Shown here piece after piece: positions 1 to 13,093 of a stretch of 64,000 nt of DNA (the first letter of the stretch is position 1; every line of letters begins with the position of its first letter). Source of the stretch: Syncephalis fuscata. Taxonomy: Eukaryota; Zoopagomycota; Zoopagomycetes; Zoopagales; Piptocephalidaceae. Position numbers and translations under genes: made by a program. The notes under the pieces are model-generated. The model ran no database searches, was not told the DNA's origin, and saw only the letters and a program-made list of their open reading frames with translations. The stretch covers positions 718,258-782,257 of the forward strand of contig JAHLTZ010000009.1 of NCBI GenBank assembly GCA_025786725.1, in the 5' to 3' direction.

Positions 1-1628
1 CAATCTACCCGAAAAAGAAAAGAAAAGGTACTGGTTATGGTTAATATATTTTAATAATTACTTATTTATACAATAATGTATTATGGTAGGAGTATTGGTA
101 TGATGAAACAGCAATTTCCTAATGGTATTCCAGCCTGTGGATCGGATGCACTTCGACTCTCATTACTACTAGCCACACAACAAGTATGTTCATTCTTATT
201 ACTCTATTTATTAGTTAGATGATTAAGACTAATTTGTATTTGTTATTGATTGATAGACACGGCAGATTAATATGGATATTAATAATGTGATATCTGCAAA
301 TCATTTTGCCAACAAATTATGGAATCTTACTAAATTAACACTATCACGACTTGACCTCTTATTAGATGATCATCATACTAACCCAGTCGATGTCATTGAC
401 TATCAACAAAGAGTTCAAACAAATGGACACTCTTTATTAAGCCAATATATATTGTCACGTCTAGCCCATACTACGACATTGGTTGACAATTCATTAAAAC
501 AACTGAATCTTTCAGATGCTACAGATGCTATAAAGCGGTTTATACTCGATGATCTATGTGACACGTTTGTAGAATATATAAAGCCTACACTCTATCATAA
601 AGATCCACAGGTAAATGGATCAATTATAAATATTAATTTATTAATTGCTCATCTATGGAGCAATAGATACAATGGACCGAACTATCCACCCTACTCTATA
701 CACTTGAAGTGTCACTTCGTCTACTGCATCCTATGATGCCATTTATTACCGAAGTAAGTATTTAATCTGGTAGATCAATAGACCATTAACACTATTAATA
801 TGTATAGCGATTATGGCAACAATTACAATACCGACTCCATCCACAATCTATATCATCTATTATGATAGCACCTTATCCAAATCCAATAGACTTTTTATTG
901 TTTGCTAACAAGCATGCCGAACGTGATCTACAGGTAACATTAATCCAATAGTTATAATAGCCATACTTAATGTTATTACTAGTTAATACGCAGTGTTGTC
1001 CACGCATCACGTTCACTACGACAAACACATTTTATTTCAATATCTGAACCACTACCATTTATGGTGTGGATGCCAGAAATGACCTCTAGTCATCCATTAA
1101 CTAGAAACCATATAGCTATACAAAACTTTATTAATGCCCCATCACTCTCCCTTATATCGAATGAGGTAAATAACTATAATAGTAACTATTCAACATACTA
1201 ATATATATGTATGTATATGTATATGTATATGATGTATATGTATATGTATATGATGTAGATGCTATGTAATAATGAAGCGTTAAAGACCCAATTACATCAA
1301 CAATCAGTAGTAGCATCTATAAGAGCAGATCTAAAGGTGTACCTACCTGTAACATCTATTCCGGATCGATTACGAGTTATTAGTCGATTTGAACAGAAAC
1401 TCAGCAAAATACATAGAGAATTAGGTAAAATTGAAATGAGAATGAATAAATTAGAATACACAACCCGTGTACCACTCTCCATTAGAGAAACCGACGAGTA
1501 AGTACTATGTTATAACTAATCATCATTATAATTTATATATGTATAATAGACAACAATTAAAGCTACTCAAAGTACAACAACACGATCTAGATCATAGTAT
1601 CCGACTATTACAGCAATCTAATGAATGA
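1..1628 (+). CDS. Valyl-tRNA synthetase, C-terminal part (5' end outside window)
   Basis: Charges tRNA-Val with valine. The window opens inside the gene. The exon near 91-183 encodes MMKQQFPNGIPACGSDALR, the conserved stretch after the class I KMSKS region of ValRS. The next exon gives INMDINNVISANHFANKLWN, the start of the anticodon-binding helical domain. Later exons give TLEVSLRLLHPMMPFITE (frame changes across an intron near 608-680), then an ELWQ-like RLWQ segment, VVHASRSLRQTHFISISEP, and a final coiled-coil tail (exon 1259-1500 and a last short exon ending SNE-stop at 1626-1628). Introns are short GT-AG; the one near 1165-1258 contains a TATATG-type microsatellite. Family assignment is firm. 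Cytosolic versus mitochondrial location cannot be told because the N-terminus is missing. Confidence 0.9.
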
Positions 1629-1654
1629 TTACCGTAATAACAACACGCCTACTA

Positions 1655-4600
1655 CTATCCATAAATACTTCTAGCCAGTAATGATTGTCTTCTTCTAATA
1701 GCTGTGGCATTAGCATTAGTATCTACGCCACCACCACTACCAGTCTTAGTAGTGGTAGTGGTAGTAGTAGATGAATTCAATTTCATTTTACTACTCGATG
1801 GATGTTTATCCGATACCGTGAGTGGTGTGGGTGCTGTTGATGCCACCGATACTATAGATGATGAAGACATGGGTACAGGCCCTGATGTAGATACATTACT
1901 AGTTACTACTTGTGGTACCACTTTCTATTAGGATGATGATGATGATCATGATCATAATAATGATTAATAAAGTGATCTATATATGTATGTATGTATATAC
2001 TGGTTATTACCGTTTCAATAGTGCATACATGACCACAACCTGTAGGACATTCCAAGTTCTCTTGAAACCATGTATACATATGCTTTAAATGGCCACCATG
2101 TCCACAGCCTTGACACCAAGCATATAATCCTTTAACCGTTTGATGACTAGTTCATTATATTAGTGTATTCCTATTACTGTATCTATAGATGTCCTACCAA
2201 AGTGAACACGGATTAACAGGACGACGACATCGATCACAGGCCCAATTAGCACCATGAGGATTATTCAGTGGCCTAAAACAGTTATTACAAGTAGTATGGA
2301 TGACGGTGGCCTCCTAGTTAAATACAAGCTATAAATACAAATACTTGGTGTCACAAGTCATTTACTTGATTAATACTCGATATCTCTTCTAATCGACAAT
2401 TATTCATAACCGCCGATGCAGTTGACCATAATTTAAATCGATGTAATAATTCTACCATAGATACATCAGTAATCAATATAGCCATTAATAATAATAATAA
2501 TAATAACAATAGTTACCGATATAGGCTGTGAACCAATGTTTAGCAATGGCTGGCCATATAGCTAATTGTTGATCCAATACGAGTAATATAGTAGTGCACA
2601 TTTGTACATCCCCCTATACATAGTCTTGGTTAATAGATAGGCTATATAATAAATAATGACCTACTTGTTCACCGTAGTAGTATAGTATTTCTAGTAACAT
2701 TTGTTGTGGATTCCATGATTCACTCCACGGTACCACATCAGGATCAGGATAGGATAGATGGGCCATAATCCCTAATGACTGAGGATAGTGACCAGTAGAT
2801 CCAATAAATGAAGAGGATCGATGTGATTCTTGACTTGTATTACCACGTCGTTCCACATCCTTTTGATGTTGGATCAATGTACTAAGTGATGGTCTTATAG
2901 GCACACCCGTCATAGAATTACTATTAGTATTAGTGTTGTTGTTGTTACTGTTAGTAGTGGTGGTGGTGATGGATTGAGTTGGTTTGGGTGGTTGAGGGGG
3001 TTGTGAAAAGAGTAGTTGTAGTACACGCCAGGTTTGAGCAGTACGTCCATGACCGGCTTGAGCAGCTACGCGAGCATTACGGGCACACGATGCCCATATA
3101 TCCTCACCACTAGCAATACTATACTGACGGGCCATCATACAAAAGGCTTGATAATCAAAGGGTGGCATATTAACAATACCTGCCGGTTGATGTGATTTAT
3201 ACTAAATAGAATTATTAGTTTAATTAACAAGTGGATTGGTCAGTAACTTACCTCGTTACCGATGGTAGTGTCACCAGAAGTGGAGGTGGTTTTATTAGTA
3301 TTGACAGCAGTAGTGGATGTATTATATACATTGGTGGTGGTGGTAATTGATGATGATGATGACCCGGCAGCAGCGGCCACAGCAGCAACAGCAGCAGTAG
3401 GTGTAGGTATATTCGTATTATGGCTACTATTATTACTATGGCTAGGACCACTGATAGAATTACGTGTCTGTCTACTTGTACGTCTTAATGCCGATAACAT
3501 AAATGTAGTAGGTGGCCGATATCTATTAATTATACCATTAGTATGATTATATTAATAATGAATAGATTGTATTTAATTACACTTCATTCTCTATTGATTT
3601 ATCCTCAGCAGCAAATATTATATCGTTATAGGCATTCCAACTATGTGCAGTTACAGTAATTAAATCAAGTGGTCGATGAAAGGCCGATACATGATGTCGC
3701 ATAAAGTGTTTGTCCTTTGAACATGACCATATGACACCCGGATCCTGCCATTTAAATCCTACAATTAATAGTCAATAACCACTATACAAATAATATATAC
3801 ATATACGTATACGTATATATATATATATATATATATAATAACTTACCAGTGGCTACATTATCGTGTTCTTCAATATAGTATTTGGCGAGAAAGGGTCGCC
3901 GTACATCCCATACATGTATACGGTAATCTGATAATAGAGCACATGATGCCACTTCATATTCTCTACCAGGTCTCCACTGTACTCGAGCAACACTCGTCAT
4001 GGTTTGTATAACATGAAGTGGTTTACGTCCATCAGATTTCATATCCCACACCTATCATTATTTAGTTATTTAATTATTTAGTTACTTATAGTTTACAAAT
4101 TACCTTTATAAATTTATCTCTACCACCAGTGGCCAATGTACGACCATCAGAGTGCCAGTCAACAGTCAATGCTAATCCATAATGAGCATTAAGTTTACGT
4201 TCATAAATATTAGGCTTTCTTAAATCCCATTTCTAATAATAATATTATTATTAATTAAATTGATTCAGTATCTATTCGTTTATCTACTTACTTGAATGGT
4301 GCCTGTCTCAAATGCCGCGGCTAATTCGTGTATATTGACTGGATTGAACTGTACATCTCTTACACTTTCTGATTTACCATCAAGTACCAGTTTGGCCGGT
4401 TTAGCCTCTCGTAAATCCTATAGATATAGATATAGATATAGATGTATATATATTGTCATTGATAAGATATAGCACTATATGTTAAATGACTTGCCCATAA
4501 CCGCATTGTACCATCCTGAGAAGCACTAAGTAATAGACCACTGCCTGGTGGTCCACCACATATCCTATTGACTGCTCGAGCATGTTCTGATATCACTCGT

Positions 4601-5284
4601 TCTATAAGTAAATTGATTAGAATTAACTATATCCTATTACAATAGATATACTATATATATAGTATATAGTATAGCAATGTATTACCTTGTAGTTTTTGAC
4701 GGGCCCGAGTCAGATCCCAAATAACAACCGCGCCATTTGTGGCCGCCGTAGCAATCTTTTGTTTAGTTACTAATAAAAGAGTAATTGATTAATTGATTGA
4801 TTAATTAATTAATTGACTAGTCTATAGCCATTATCCTATTACATACACCATTGAACATCGTTACTGCTAAAGTTCAAGTTAAGTCGACTGCCCACACGTA
4901 TATTTAACGCTTCGGTTACTTCAGTCTCGTTAACACTTAGTACTTTTAATACTATTTGTATATAGAATTAGTATACTATTACTATAGTTCAACTAATAGT
5001 AGTGAATTACCTTCACGGCCAGCTACAATAGCATGAGTGCCATCAGGAGAGGAATCTAGTGCATTTAAAGCGCCATTTAACTTTAACTTTACCGCTGACT
5101 GTTGAGGCGGTGTCATTCGGTCTATTGAATGGGCTACAGTATGACCTGTACCATGACTATTGCTACAACTATTACTATTGCTACTGTTGTTACCATGTCC
5201 AGACAGTGAAGGCGGCAATAAAGGCGGTATGAGATTCATTGCAGTACCACTACTATTACTGTTGTGGTTATTATCTCGATACAT
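1655..5284 (-). CDS. WDR24 / Sea2 (Rtc1) family WD40-RING subunit of the GATOR2/SEA complex
   Basis: A vacuolar/lysosomal-membrane scaffold subunit that regulates TORC1 in response to amino acids (known of the family). The start is the ATG at 5284, leading into an Asn/Ser-rich N-terminus and then WD repeats: ALNALDSSPDGTHAIVAGRE, NGAVVIWDLTRARQKLQ, LLLSASQDGTMRLW, SDGRTLATGGRDKFIK, DYRIHVWDVRRPFLAKYYIE. A long low-complexity linker near 3240-3500 separates these from a helical segment (ARQYSIASGEDIWASCARNA, then AQTWRVLQLLFS) typical of WDR24. The C-terminus has paired-cysteine zinc ligands (TTCNNC, WACDRC, CSLC) and a CQGCGHGGHL plus CPTGCGHVC motif, the RING-like end of this family. At least ten short introns interrupt it. 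The last exon (1655-1921) is Ser/Thr-rich. Its stop lies 26 bases from the convergent ValRS stop. The reading frame appears intact throughout. Confidence 0.88.
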
Positions 5285-5555
5285 TGATATACAGGTCGTT
5301 ATTACTGCTGTGTTGTTGTTGTTGTTGTTGTTGTTATAGTGTACTAGTGTTGTAGTTGTTGGTTAGTCAAAGGAGAGAAGAAAGCTTATACATTAAATGG
5401 TTTATTTCTATTAATAAAATGGTGATTATGGTAATTAAAGAACGTAAATATTGGATATGTCACGTGATGTAATTTACTTTCTCCTTTCTTCTTTTTTACC
5501 CTTGCTATTTCTCCAACTAACTATTTCTCTACTGGTCCATAGAGAGAATATTACA
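5285..5555. promoter_or_regulatory. Divergent intergenic region between the Sea2/WDR24 and YEATS2-like genes
   Basis: A 271-base spacer between two head-to-head start codons must hold both promoters. It contains a GTT trinucleotide run (about 5313-5336), a pyrimidine-rich stretch near 5480-5530 and a CACGTGA E-box-like site at about 5461. No clear TATA box is seen. Promoter function is inferred from gene orientation only. Confidence 0.4.
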
Positions 5556-8500
5556 ATGTCGTCGTCTAATATATTGGAGGAGAAACTTGCTGGTAAATAC
5601 AGACAATATATACAACAATGACAGTTCTATAACTATAACTATATTATTATTACTATATTACTATATTATTATTACTATTACTATTAGAACCGGCTGTAAA
5701 ACAAGTGGTTCAACAAGTGATTGAACGTGAATTTAACTTGGAAATTTTATTAAAGCGACGAGAACTATCGCTTATTCGACAAGAACTTGATAAAGGAGAG
5801 CGTATACTTGGCTCAATACATAGATATATATTATATGGAGGTAAGAGATAGTTATATTAATTAGAGTGACCTATTAGTTAATATATATGTATATGATATG
5901 TATATGTATATGTATGTATATAACGGTTAATAGAGGATGCAGATACAGAATATACGAATACCCGAGAGACAAGATATACAACAACTAAACAACGCTCTCT
6001 ATCTTCATCAGATCGCTTTAATGGACAAGTAGAAGAGAAGGAAGTGGTTCGTGGCATATCAGCACCTGTAACACCGTTATCATCTTCAGGGACCACAACA
6101 CCAATTGTTCATCGTAAAAGACGATTAGCACGCGCCACTGTAAATCAGAAACCAAAATATGGTGGTAATGGTCCTACACAACCATTATATTCACGTAGAA
6201 GTGATGGTACTTATGTAGTGTAAGTCAAGTCTTTATTGATTAGTAGTAGTAGTAGTAGTAGAATGTCTAATTACATTATAGTATTATATGTCCTACTTGT
6301 CAACGAGGCAACTTTTTAAATATGCAAGGATTTGTTAATCATTTTAAATTAAAACATCGAGGTGATCTGGCATCACATGAAGAAGCCACGGAACTATGTG
6401 GTATACCTGTAGTAAGTAGATAGTATTTGTAGTACTGCTGTGGATAAACTAATGGCATAATATATGTAGAATGAAGAAGAGATTCCTATGGATCATTTAT
6501 GTCGACTTCGTTTTAATGATACATTGCCTGAACGGTAATTTATAATGATTTAATAACTAGTAGGTATGGACTAATAAATGAATATAGACTTAAAGGTATT
6601 GCTGAGAGAGGAGCGGCCAGAGATCAATTAAAACGCACCAAGGTAATCAAAAGGTTAATACAGTTATTGTATTAATGATTGAATATAGCCCAAAATTAAA
6701 GTATTTGAAGAAGCAGTTGATATTCATCAAGATACGACAACAACGACAACAACAACAAATAACAATAGTAATAGTATTGAATCAAATCCATTACAAATGC
6801 AGATTGATTCAAATACAATGACGAATGATAAAGTCAATACTGTTACTAAATCAATTCATACCCTACATAATAGATCATTAACGAGTGAAATGGAGACAGT
6901 ACCTACACTTTTATCCCCTGTACCAATAACAACCCTATCATCTTCTGGATCTCGTTTCTATGTAAAACGACGGGTTACTGTCGGTAATACATCACAATAT
7001 ATACCACCTTGTAAGTATACTGTATTGTATAACCAACTATCTAATTGTAATTAGTAAAACGATCTGAAGATAAAAAGAATCACTCTCATCGATGGATGGT
7101 CTATATTGTAGGACCACCTCAAGTAAGTACCTTGTATGAATATTAGATATTAGATAGAGTGTACTAATAAATGTAATTACTCAATGGTAAAGGATACTAA
7201 TGAAATCAGCACTTATATTAAACGAGTCCGCTTCTACATGCATCCTTCTTATCGACCCAATGATATTGTAGATGTATTAAAACCACCATTTCAACTTATA
7301 CGTTATGGATGGGGCGAGTTTCCGGTTAGATTACAGCTATTCTTTTCGGATACCCGTAATAAACCAGTGGATATTGTACATATGTTACGGGTCAGTTAAT
7401 TAATCTATAGACATAGAGTTGGGGATACTAATGCTCCATAATAGCTTGATGATAGCCATACTGGAGGACAGACCCAAGGAGCAGAACGTACATTTGATTT
7501 AGAACTTGATAGAAATACACAATTTAAACAAATAATCAAAGAAGAGGAGGAGAAAGAAGAACAGAAGGAAGAAAACAAAACGCAAGTAATTAAAGAAGAG
7601 AAAGAAGAGAAAGAAGAAATCTCTAAAGATATATTGGATAAAAATACAATAATCCATACTAATACATCCAATATGATGGATGTAAAAAAAGAAGTAATAT
7701 TAGATACAACGACAAATGAAAATAAGTTACTTTGTGATAAACATGAAAGTGAAGAAGAGAATACTATTAATAATGATGTTATTAATGGTGTAGATAGTAA
7801 GTTTAATTATTTATAAAGAATAGTTATTAATATGATTAGAAAAAGATAAAGCATTTAAAGCTTGGCTTAAACCTCATTTATTAAAGGCCTATCAATATTA
7901 TCCATTAATTAAGCCATTAAGACAAATGAGATCTGGTCAGTGTAGATTAACTAGTTTATTATTATTTATCTAATTTATTTAATCATTAGATCATGTGCGT
8001 ATTTCTTATCGATTAGCATCTTCTATTGATGAATTTACTTTATGGACTCATGGAAGACAGAAATCAGTTTATGTAAGTTATAAGTATATATATTATAAGT
8101 ACTATGTTACTAATATTAAAGTAGTGGCAACAAGCAAAAGCTATTAGTGCTTATTTAAAACGACAAATGGCACAACATCCACCTGTAATGACATCACTTA
8201 GTACAATGCCTCTACCTACTATGCGATTTATTCTCGATTGGTGTCGACAACAATCATTATCATTAATGACATCTAAAGATACAATGACATCTAAGATACA
8301 ATGACATCTAAAAGTAATAATGTCAATTTATCAAATCATTCTACATCAACATTATCAACTAGAGTATTAACCCATAGTATACAAAAGCCAATGACTATTT
8401 ATTGTAAATTCTGTGGTCTATTTCATGCTGATGTATCAACATTGGATTCACCATGGCGTGTTACCTGTTCATCACGTCCCATGGAGTTCCAAGGACCGCG

Positions 8501-9464
8501 TAGTACATTGAATAGTGCCACTACAGCTCGTCCATTACTTGATCAACTGCATCGACAATTAGTATGTGCAACAGGCAATGCCAGTGACGATAATGACGAT
8601 AACATAGACCACGACTTTGACATGGCCATGAACACTGACGAAGATGAAGGTAAATAATATTAACATATATATATATATATACATAATAATAACGTTAATA
8701 ATAATGATTAGATGTCGATATTGAAGTTGATATTGCTGATACACAATGGACACAATCTACTGCACTGTCACACTCTACACCTCTAGTGAATCCATTAGAT
8801 CATTTAATGACCTGGTCTACACTGGCTACTATGCCCGAGATGTCATCATCACCTATGGCTATTGATTGGATATGGCGAGTGATTGGTGAATTACATATGC
8901 CCACCTATTTACCATCGGCATTAGTACCGACCCGTAAAAGTCGTTACTATGGATCACAGATGAGTCGTGTAACTGGAAGTAGTGGTAAAGAGGAACGGGC
9001 CGGTCGATTAGCCATAGTACGGGCATTTGCCACTCCTACATCAAATACTAGTCGTCATAATGAGGATTTGGTAGAGATGGAAGAGCAGAAGAGTGACTCT
9101 AATGCATCACTATTACCACCTGCTCGTTTATTAGCTCTACGACAACAAGTATCTGTAGGCGGTGTTTTACTCTTGGTAAGTAATAACTTATTATTAATAT
9201 TTATATTGTTAATCTATGATATAGGCTACACGATCATTTCTTAAACATATTATTGATAAGGCTAATAAGCAGCGATCATCTTGTGATATGGCTAATGACA
9301 CTACATCTAATAATTCAGAACTATTACGTAAAAAGTCAATGCTTATGCCATTTCATATTTACAAGACACTTTATGAATCACCAGAACAATTTGACTTTCT
9401 TACCCAGCATTATTTAAATGCCAATGATAATAGTAGTAACAGTAACAATAATAAAATTGTGTAA
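5556..9464 (+). CDS. YEATS2-like chromatin reader (zinc finger plus YEATS domain), with one apparent frame break
   Basis: YEATS domains bind acylated histone lysines in acetyltransferase complexes (family knowledge); YEATS2 belongs to ATAC. Start ATG 5556 (MSSSNILEEKLA), then a helical segment (VIEREFNLEILLKRRELSL). A C2H2-type finger (CPTCQRGNFLNMQGFVNHFK, then LKH) lies near 6290-6355. The YEATS domain begins at FYVKRRVTVGNTSQYIPP, continues with HRWMVYIVG, and has its core exon at 7184-7390 with FYMHPSYRPNDIVDVLKPPF and RYGWGEFPVRLQLFFSD, a close YEATS2 match. A Glu/Lys-rich linker (about 7500-7800) follows, then helical C-terminal exons with CKFCGLFHAD near 8400 and a last exon ending HIYKTLYESPEQFDFLTQHY. 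At 8267-8320 an 18-base unit (ATGACATCTAAAGATACA) recurs with a 17-base second copy, so the frame closes at TGA 8303-8305 while the next exon frame opens in the third unit. At least ten introns. The C-terminal boundary is good (TAA 9462). Confidence 0.8.
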
Positions 9465-9504
9465 AATATACTTTCTTTCTGTTAAACTCTACTTATTATT
9501 TAAC

Positions 9505-10051
9505 ATGTTTCGTTTTACTTCACGACAGCCAGAGATTACTCGGCCAGTATTGAATTTCAACGAGATTCTTCAAGATCTAGTCCAACAGAATAACTGTTTG
9601 GTGAAAGGTTAGTTACTTAATAGTATATTGGCCAACTATATTGATTGAATTCACGTTAATAGATACTTTGACCCTATCGGATACATCGTCACTGGAACAT
9701 GAATTAACTACACTACTTGGTGCTTTGAAGAAAACAAGTCCAGTATTTAGTGATAGTGCTACATCGACACGTAATGAAACAGTAAAAGATATGACTACAC
9801 CTGTATCTTGTAGTAATGAAGAGGAATCGTACGATGAGAACTCGCCTCTTGATAAAGATACAACAACAACAACACTACAAAACGATATAACCGAGAATGC
9901 ACTATTCATTGCCCAAGGTATTCACTCGCTACAAACAACCGTAATTGATCAAGCAGAAAAGGCGCGTCATCATCTGGTTACTGAATTAAATGATCGACAA
10001 CTAGATACAGAGTGTTTACTTAATGAACTCACTCAAGTATCTCATTGTTAG
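9505..10051 (+). CDS. Small predicted coiled-coil protein of unknown function
   Basis: Two exons: MFRFTSRQPEITRPVLNFNE (start ATG 9505) to an intron beginning gttagt near 9608 and ending ttaatag near 9661, then an acidic, Ser/Thr-rich exon. The product is about 165 residues. The C-terminal third (from about ENALFIAQGIHSLQTTVIDQ) is heptad-like and probably a coiled coil, ending NELTQVSHC. It follows the YEATS2-like gene by only 40 bases on the same strand. It resembles small subunits of BLOC-type complexes in size and composition, but I see no diagnostic motif and do not assign one. Confidence 0.6.
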
Positions 10052-10224
10052 TAATATACACGCCATCAATACAGTAGCCGTATATGTTTTTGTTATCGTT
10101 TTGTATAAACATTGTTATATAATAAACACATAAGGTTTCCATAGCAATCTTCTATAGCACTATATTATACTATTTGTATGGCTATGTAGATCATTAAATG
10201 TTGTTATTTTTTAGTTGATTTACT

Positions 10225-10460
10225 ATGGCACTGACAGTAGTAAGAGGTATCTTTATTATAATTGCTATTCTATTGCCACCGCTTGCTGTTATACTTAAGG
10301 TAGGATTTAGAACGGATGTGCTAATTAATGTTGTATTTATGATTCTAGGATTTGTGCCGGGTAAGTTAATTAGATTGATGTTTATAATGCTATGTTAACG
10401 ATGATTTGTACCAATGGATTAGCTGTAGCCCATGCATTATATATTGTATTAAGATACTAA
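10225..10460 (+). CDS. PMP3-family plasma-membrane proteolipid (copy 1)
   Basis: A roughly 57-residue protein with two membrane segments that affects membrane potential and salt tolerance in yeast and plants (family knowledge). Exon 1 (10225-10360) encodes MALTVVRGIFIIIAILLPPL, then AVILKVGFRTDVLINVVFMI and LGFVPG. A 62-base GT-AG intron (10361-10422) splits a glycine/alanine junction, and exon 2 gives AVAHALYIVLRY-stop. The ILLPPL and LGFVPG...HALY motifs are diagnostic. A second, more GC-rich family member lies at 22308-22546 with an intron at the same place, so they are paralogues. This copy has the cysteine-free, AT-rich form. Confidence 0.88.
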
Positions 10461-10648
10461 AGCATAACATTTTACTATTACTTGTATATTTAGTAAAATC
10501 AGCCATGATAATGATAATGATAATGATGAATAGACCAATGGCCACTAGTTCTTTAGTTTTATTATAGTGTTGGTTGTAGATTGGACTTGTTAAGCCACCG
10601 TCATTTCTTTCTTTATTCGTGCTTGTTTATCTATTTCGTATTTACAGC

Positions 10649-12447
10649 ATGTACACCACTACCACACCTACTACCCAACGGACCTCTTCCTCTACGACGC
10701 CGTCTCGTACATTCCAGACGACGCTTGGTACAGCCGGTACACAGCTATCACAGCTGCTGACCCCCACCACAAGTAGCGGTACCACGCCGATGGCCACGAG
10801 TGGCAGTAGTGGTGGATTGCCCTATATTGGTCGTCGTCATAGCATCTACGGCACCGAAGACCGTGTCGTACTCGATATTGGATCGCTGTATATGCGTTGT
10901 GGCTATAGTGGTGAATCTCAGCCCCGTCATCTAATCCCGGTATTTGGCGACTTAGATTGTCATCGAGAGCATAGTTGTAACGAGAGCTGTCGTCTTACAA
11001 GTCGGGTAAGCCCTCTATAGGGTCTAGAGCGAAAGTAGTTATGCTAATTAGCTATGGTTATTATAGTTTGCCGAACTATTTACACCGAATATTCATAAGA
11101 TTGATCTAGTATTGTTAGAGGAAACATTGCGCTATTATTTGCATCATGTTTATTATCGGTAAGTGTTGATAGATGCTTATAGAAGATACGCTTATGCAGC
11201 AGTCATTAGCTATTTACTTACCGAACCACGTCAACGAAAAGTACTTATTTGTGAACCACCACTTATGCCGGTTATTGTAAAAGAAATGCTAGCGCGTATA
11301 TTATTTGATCATTTTCAAGTGCCGTCCATTTCATTTGCACCCTCTGGACTTTTAGCCCTTATGACTGCCGGTACAATAACGGGTATTGTTCTAGATAGCG
11401 GTAATTGGGAAACGACGGTTATACCGGTAAGTATTAGTAAAAGGATATTAGTATACAACTAATATAATGGACATCTCATCAAGGTATTTGATGCTCGACC
11501 ACTTATACCATTTGTACAAACAACACCGCTAGCTGGTCGTGCTTTATCTAATCGACTTCGTATTTTGTTACTGAGTCATGCACAAATACTAATGCCGCAA
11601 GGAGAGCCACAGCCATTGACGGCCGACATGATTGCGGCCGAGACGCTTGAAGATATTAAAGCACGGCTTTTATTTGTATCTCCATTTAAGCCGATTAGAC
11701 CCGATGCCGGACCGGCACCTAGCATGGAAGGCGACGACTTTGAAGGATGGTATCGTGATGTAAGTGCCGCCACCGATGCGACATGTCGATTCCAACGGGC
11801 CGATACTGGGCAAACCAGTCGACTATCCATACCGGGATGGGTACGTGAACGGGCTGCTGAAGTACTATTTGATGGAGATGAAGATGAGCCCAATATTGTG
11901 TGCTGTTTACTAGAATCATTACTTAAAGTAAGTGACACATTTATAGACTAATTAACTGATTAACTGATTAACTGATTAATTAAAAGGTACAACCTGATGC
12001 ACGGGTTCAATTGGCAGAAAATGTATTATTGACAGGAGGTACAGCAATGCTACCCAATTTCCAGGCCCGTTTTCATCAAGAATGTATTAGAACGGCTGGT
12101 GAACATCCACGCTATCAAGTACTACAAGGTCTAGTTGACAAAATGCGATTTTTATCCGGTGGTGAACGTGGCCGTATTTTCCCGGCCAATTGCCGTACTT
12201 GGGTAGGCGGTAAGTACATTTACCATTATTATTCATGTATAATAGATATTAACACGCTAAATGATATGATATGATATGATATGATATAGGTTCATTGGTT
12301 GGAGCTATTAGATCAGCTGGACCAGAAATAACCAAGGATAAATTCAATGGCACAGTACCTGACTGGACCAATACACCATTGGCATCTGATGCACCAGAAC
12401 CAACTGGAGATGGTGTTAATACTATTTTTGCACAAACAAACAACTAA
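10649..12447 (+). CDS. ARP10: Actin-related protein Arp10/Actr10 (dynactin pointed-end)
   Basis: Caps the pointed end of the dynactin Arp1 filament together with p62/p25/p27 (family knowledge). The chosen start is ATG 10649 (MYTTTTPTTQRTSSST); an acceptor-like tttacag directly precedes it, so an upstream exon is possible. A Ser/Thr-rich leader of about 70 residues is followed by the actin-fold start VVLDIGSLYMRCGYSGESQP, then YYLHHVYYR-YLLTEPRQRKVLICEP, FDHFQVPSISFAPSGLLALM, GTITGIVLDSGNWETTVIPV, PLAGRALSNRLRILLL, and late in the protein ENVLLTGGTAMLPNFQARF. The degenerate phosphate-binding loops and the SFAPSGLLALM stretch fit Arp10 rather than conventional actin. Five short introns are visible (for example 11006-11066); the last contains an ATATG microsatellite at about 12263-12289. 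The frame is intact. Confidence 0.82.
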
Positions 12448-13093
12448 ATCTTATAAATGACCATGTTAAATATGTCATTCATCCTACCCGTCATCACTTG
12501 TTGCACGTGGTTGACACGTTAAGTGGGCAATAACACGTTAAATGATTTGTGACGGCGTTGTCTACACCAAATAACCATAATAATAATAACCATAATAATA
12601 ATTGTTTAATAATAATAATGCTGTTTGGGTGTAAATTGTATATTTTGTCTTTATTTATATTTATTAGTAACACTGCTCGTGATATTATATAGTTAACAAC
12701 ACGCGTGCATCAATGGCATCCAATTCACGCCTACCTTTGATGTCTTTCTCCTTCTTATCTACTGATAAATAGTCACTATTGGCACTGCTACTATTGGTCT
12801 TTCTTATTAGCACTCAAACTAGTGTATTCACCCTCTTCTATCCACCGTACTATCTTGATAGTTGTCTTTGTATGGGCTTTTGTACAGTCTGTGCACTTGA
12901 ACTTTGTCTGTGCCTCCATCGCGACCATTTGTCTTTTTAAATAGTCATTGGACAGCATCTAGTGGTAGCTATATGTACTTTTCTGCCTCTGTTGTCTCTA
13001 TAAAACACGGTAAGTACTGAAGAACTATAAAGCTTTCTATTTTAATTGTTTACGAGCAGTTTTGTATATCATTCCAATAGTTGCTTGAACAAA
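12448..13093. other. Intergenic region, no gene seen
   Basis: About 650 bases separating Arp10 and the next gene on the same strand. It contains AAT/ATA trinucleotide runs near 12580-12620 and a TATA-like TATAAAA at about 13001, roughly 90 bases before the downstream ATG. No convincing reading frame. Confidence 0.6.

Noticed and set aside
3240-3546. Overlapping long frames in three phases in the Sea2 gene
   Set aside because: Trinucleotide-rich linker of the WD40-RING protein. Other phases are shadows of low-complexity DNA.
8559-8753. Minus-strand hydrophobic frame opposite the YEATS2-like exon
   Set aside because: Antisense of a TATATA-containing intron and an Asp-rich exon; no start context or homology signal.
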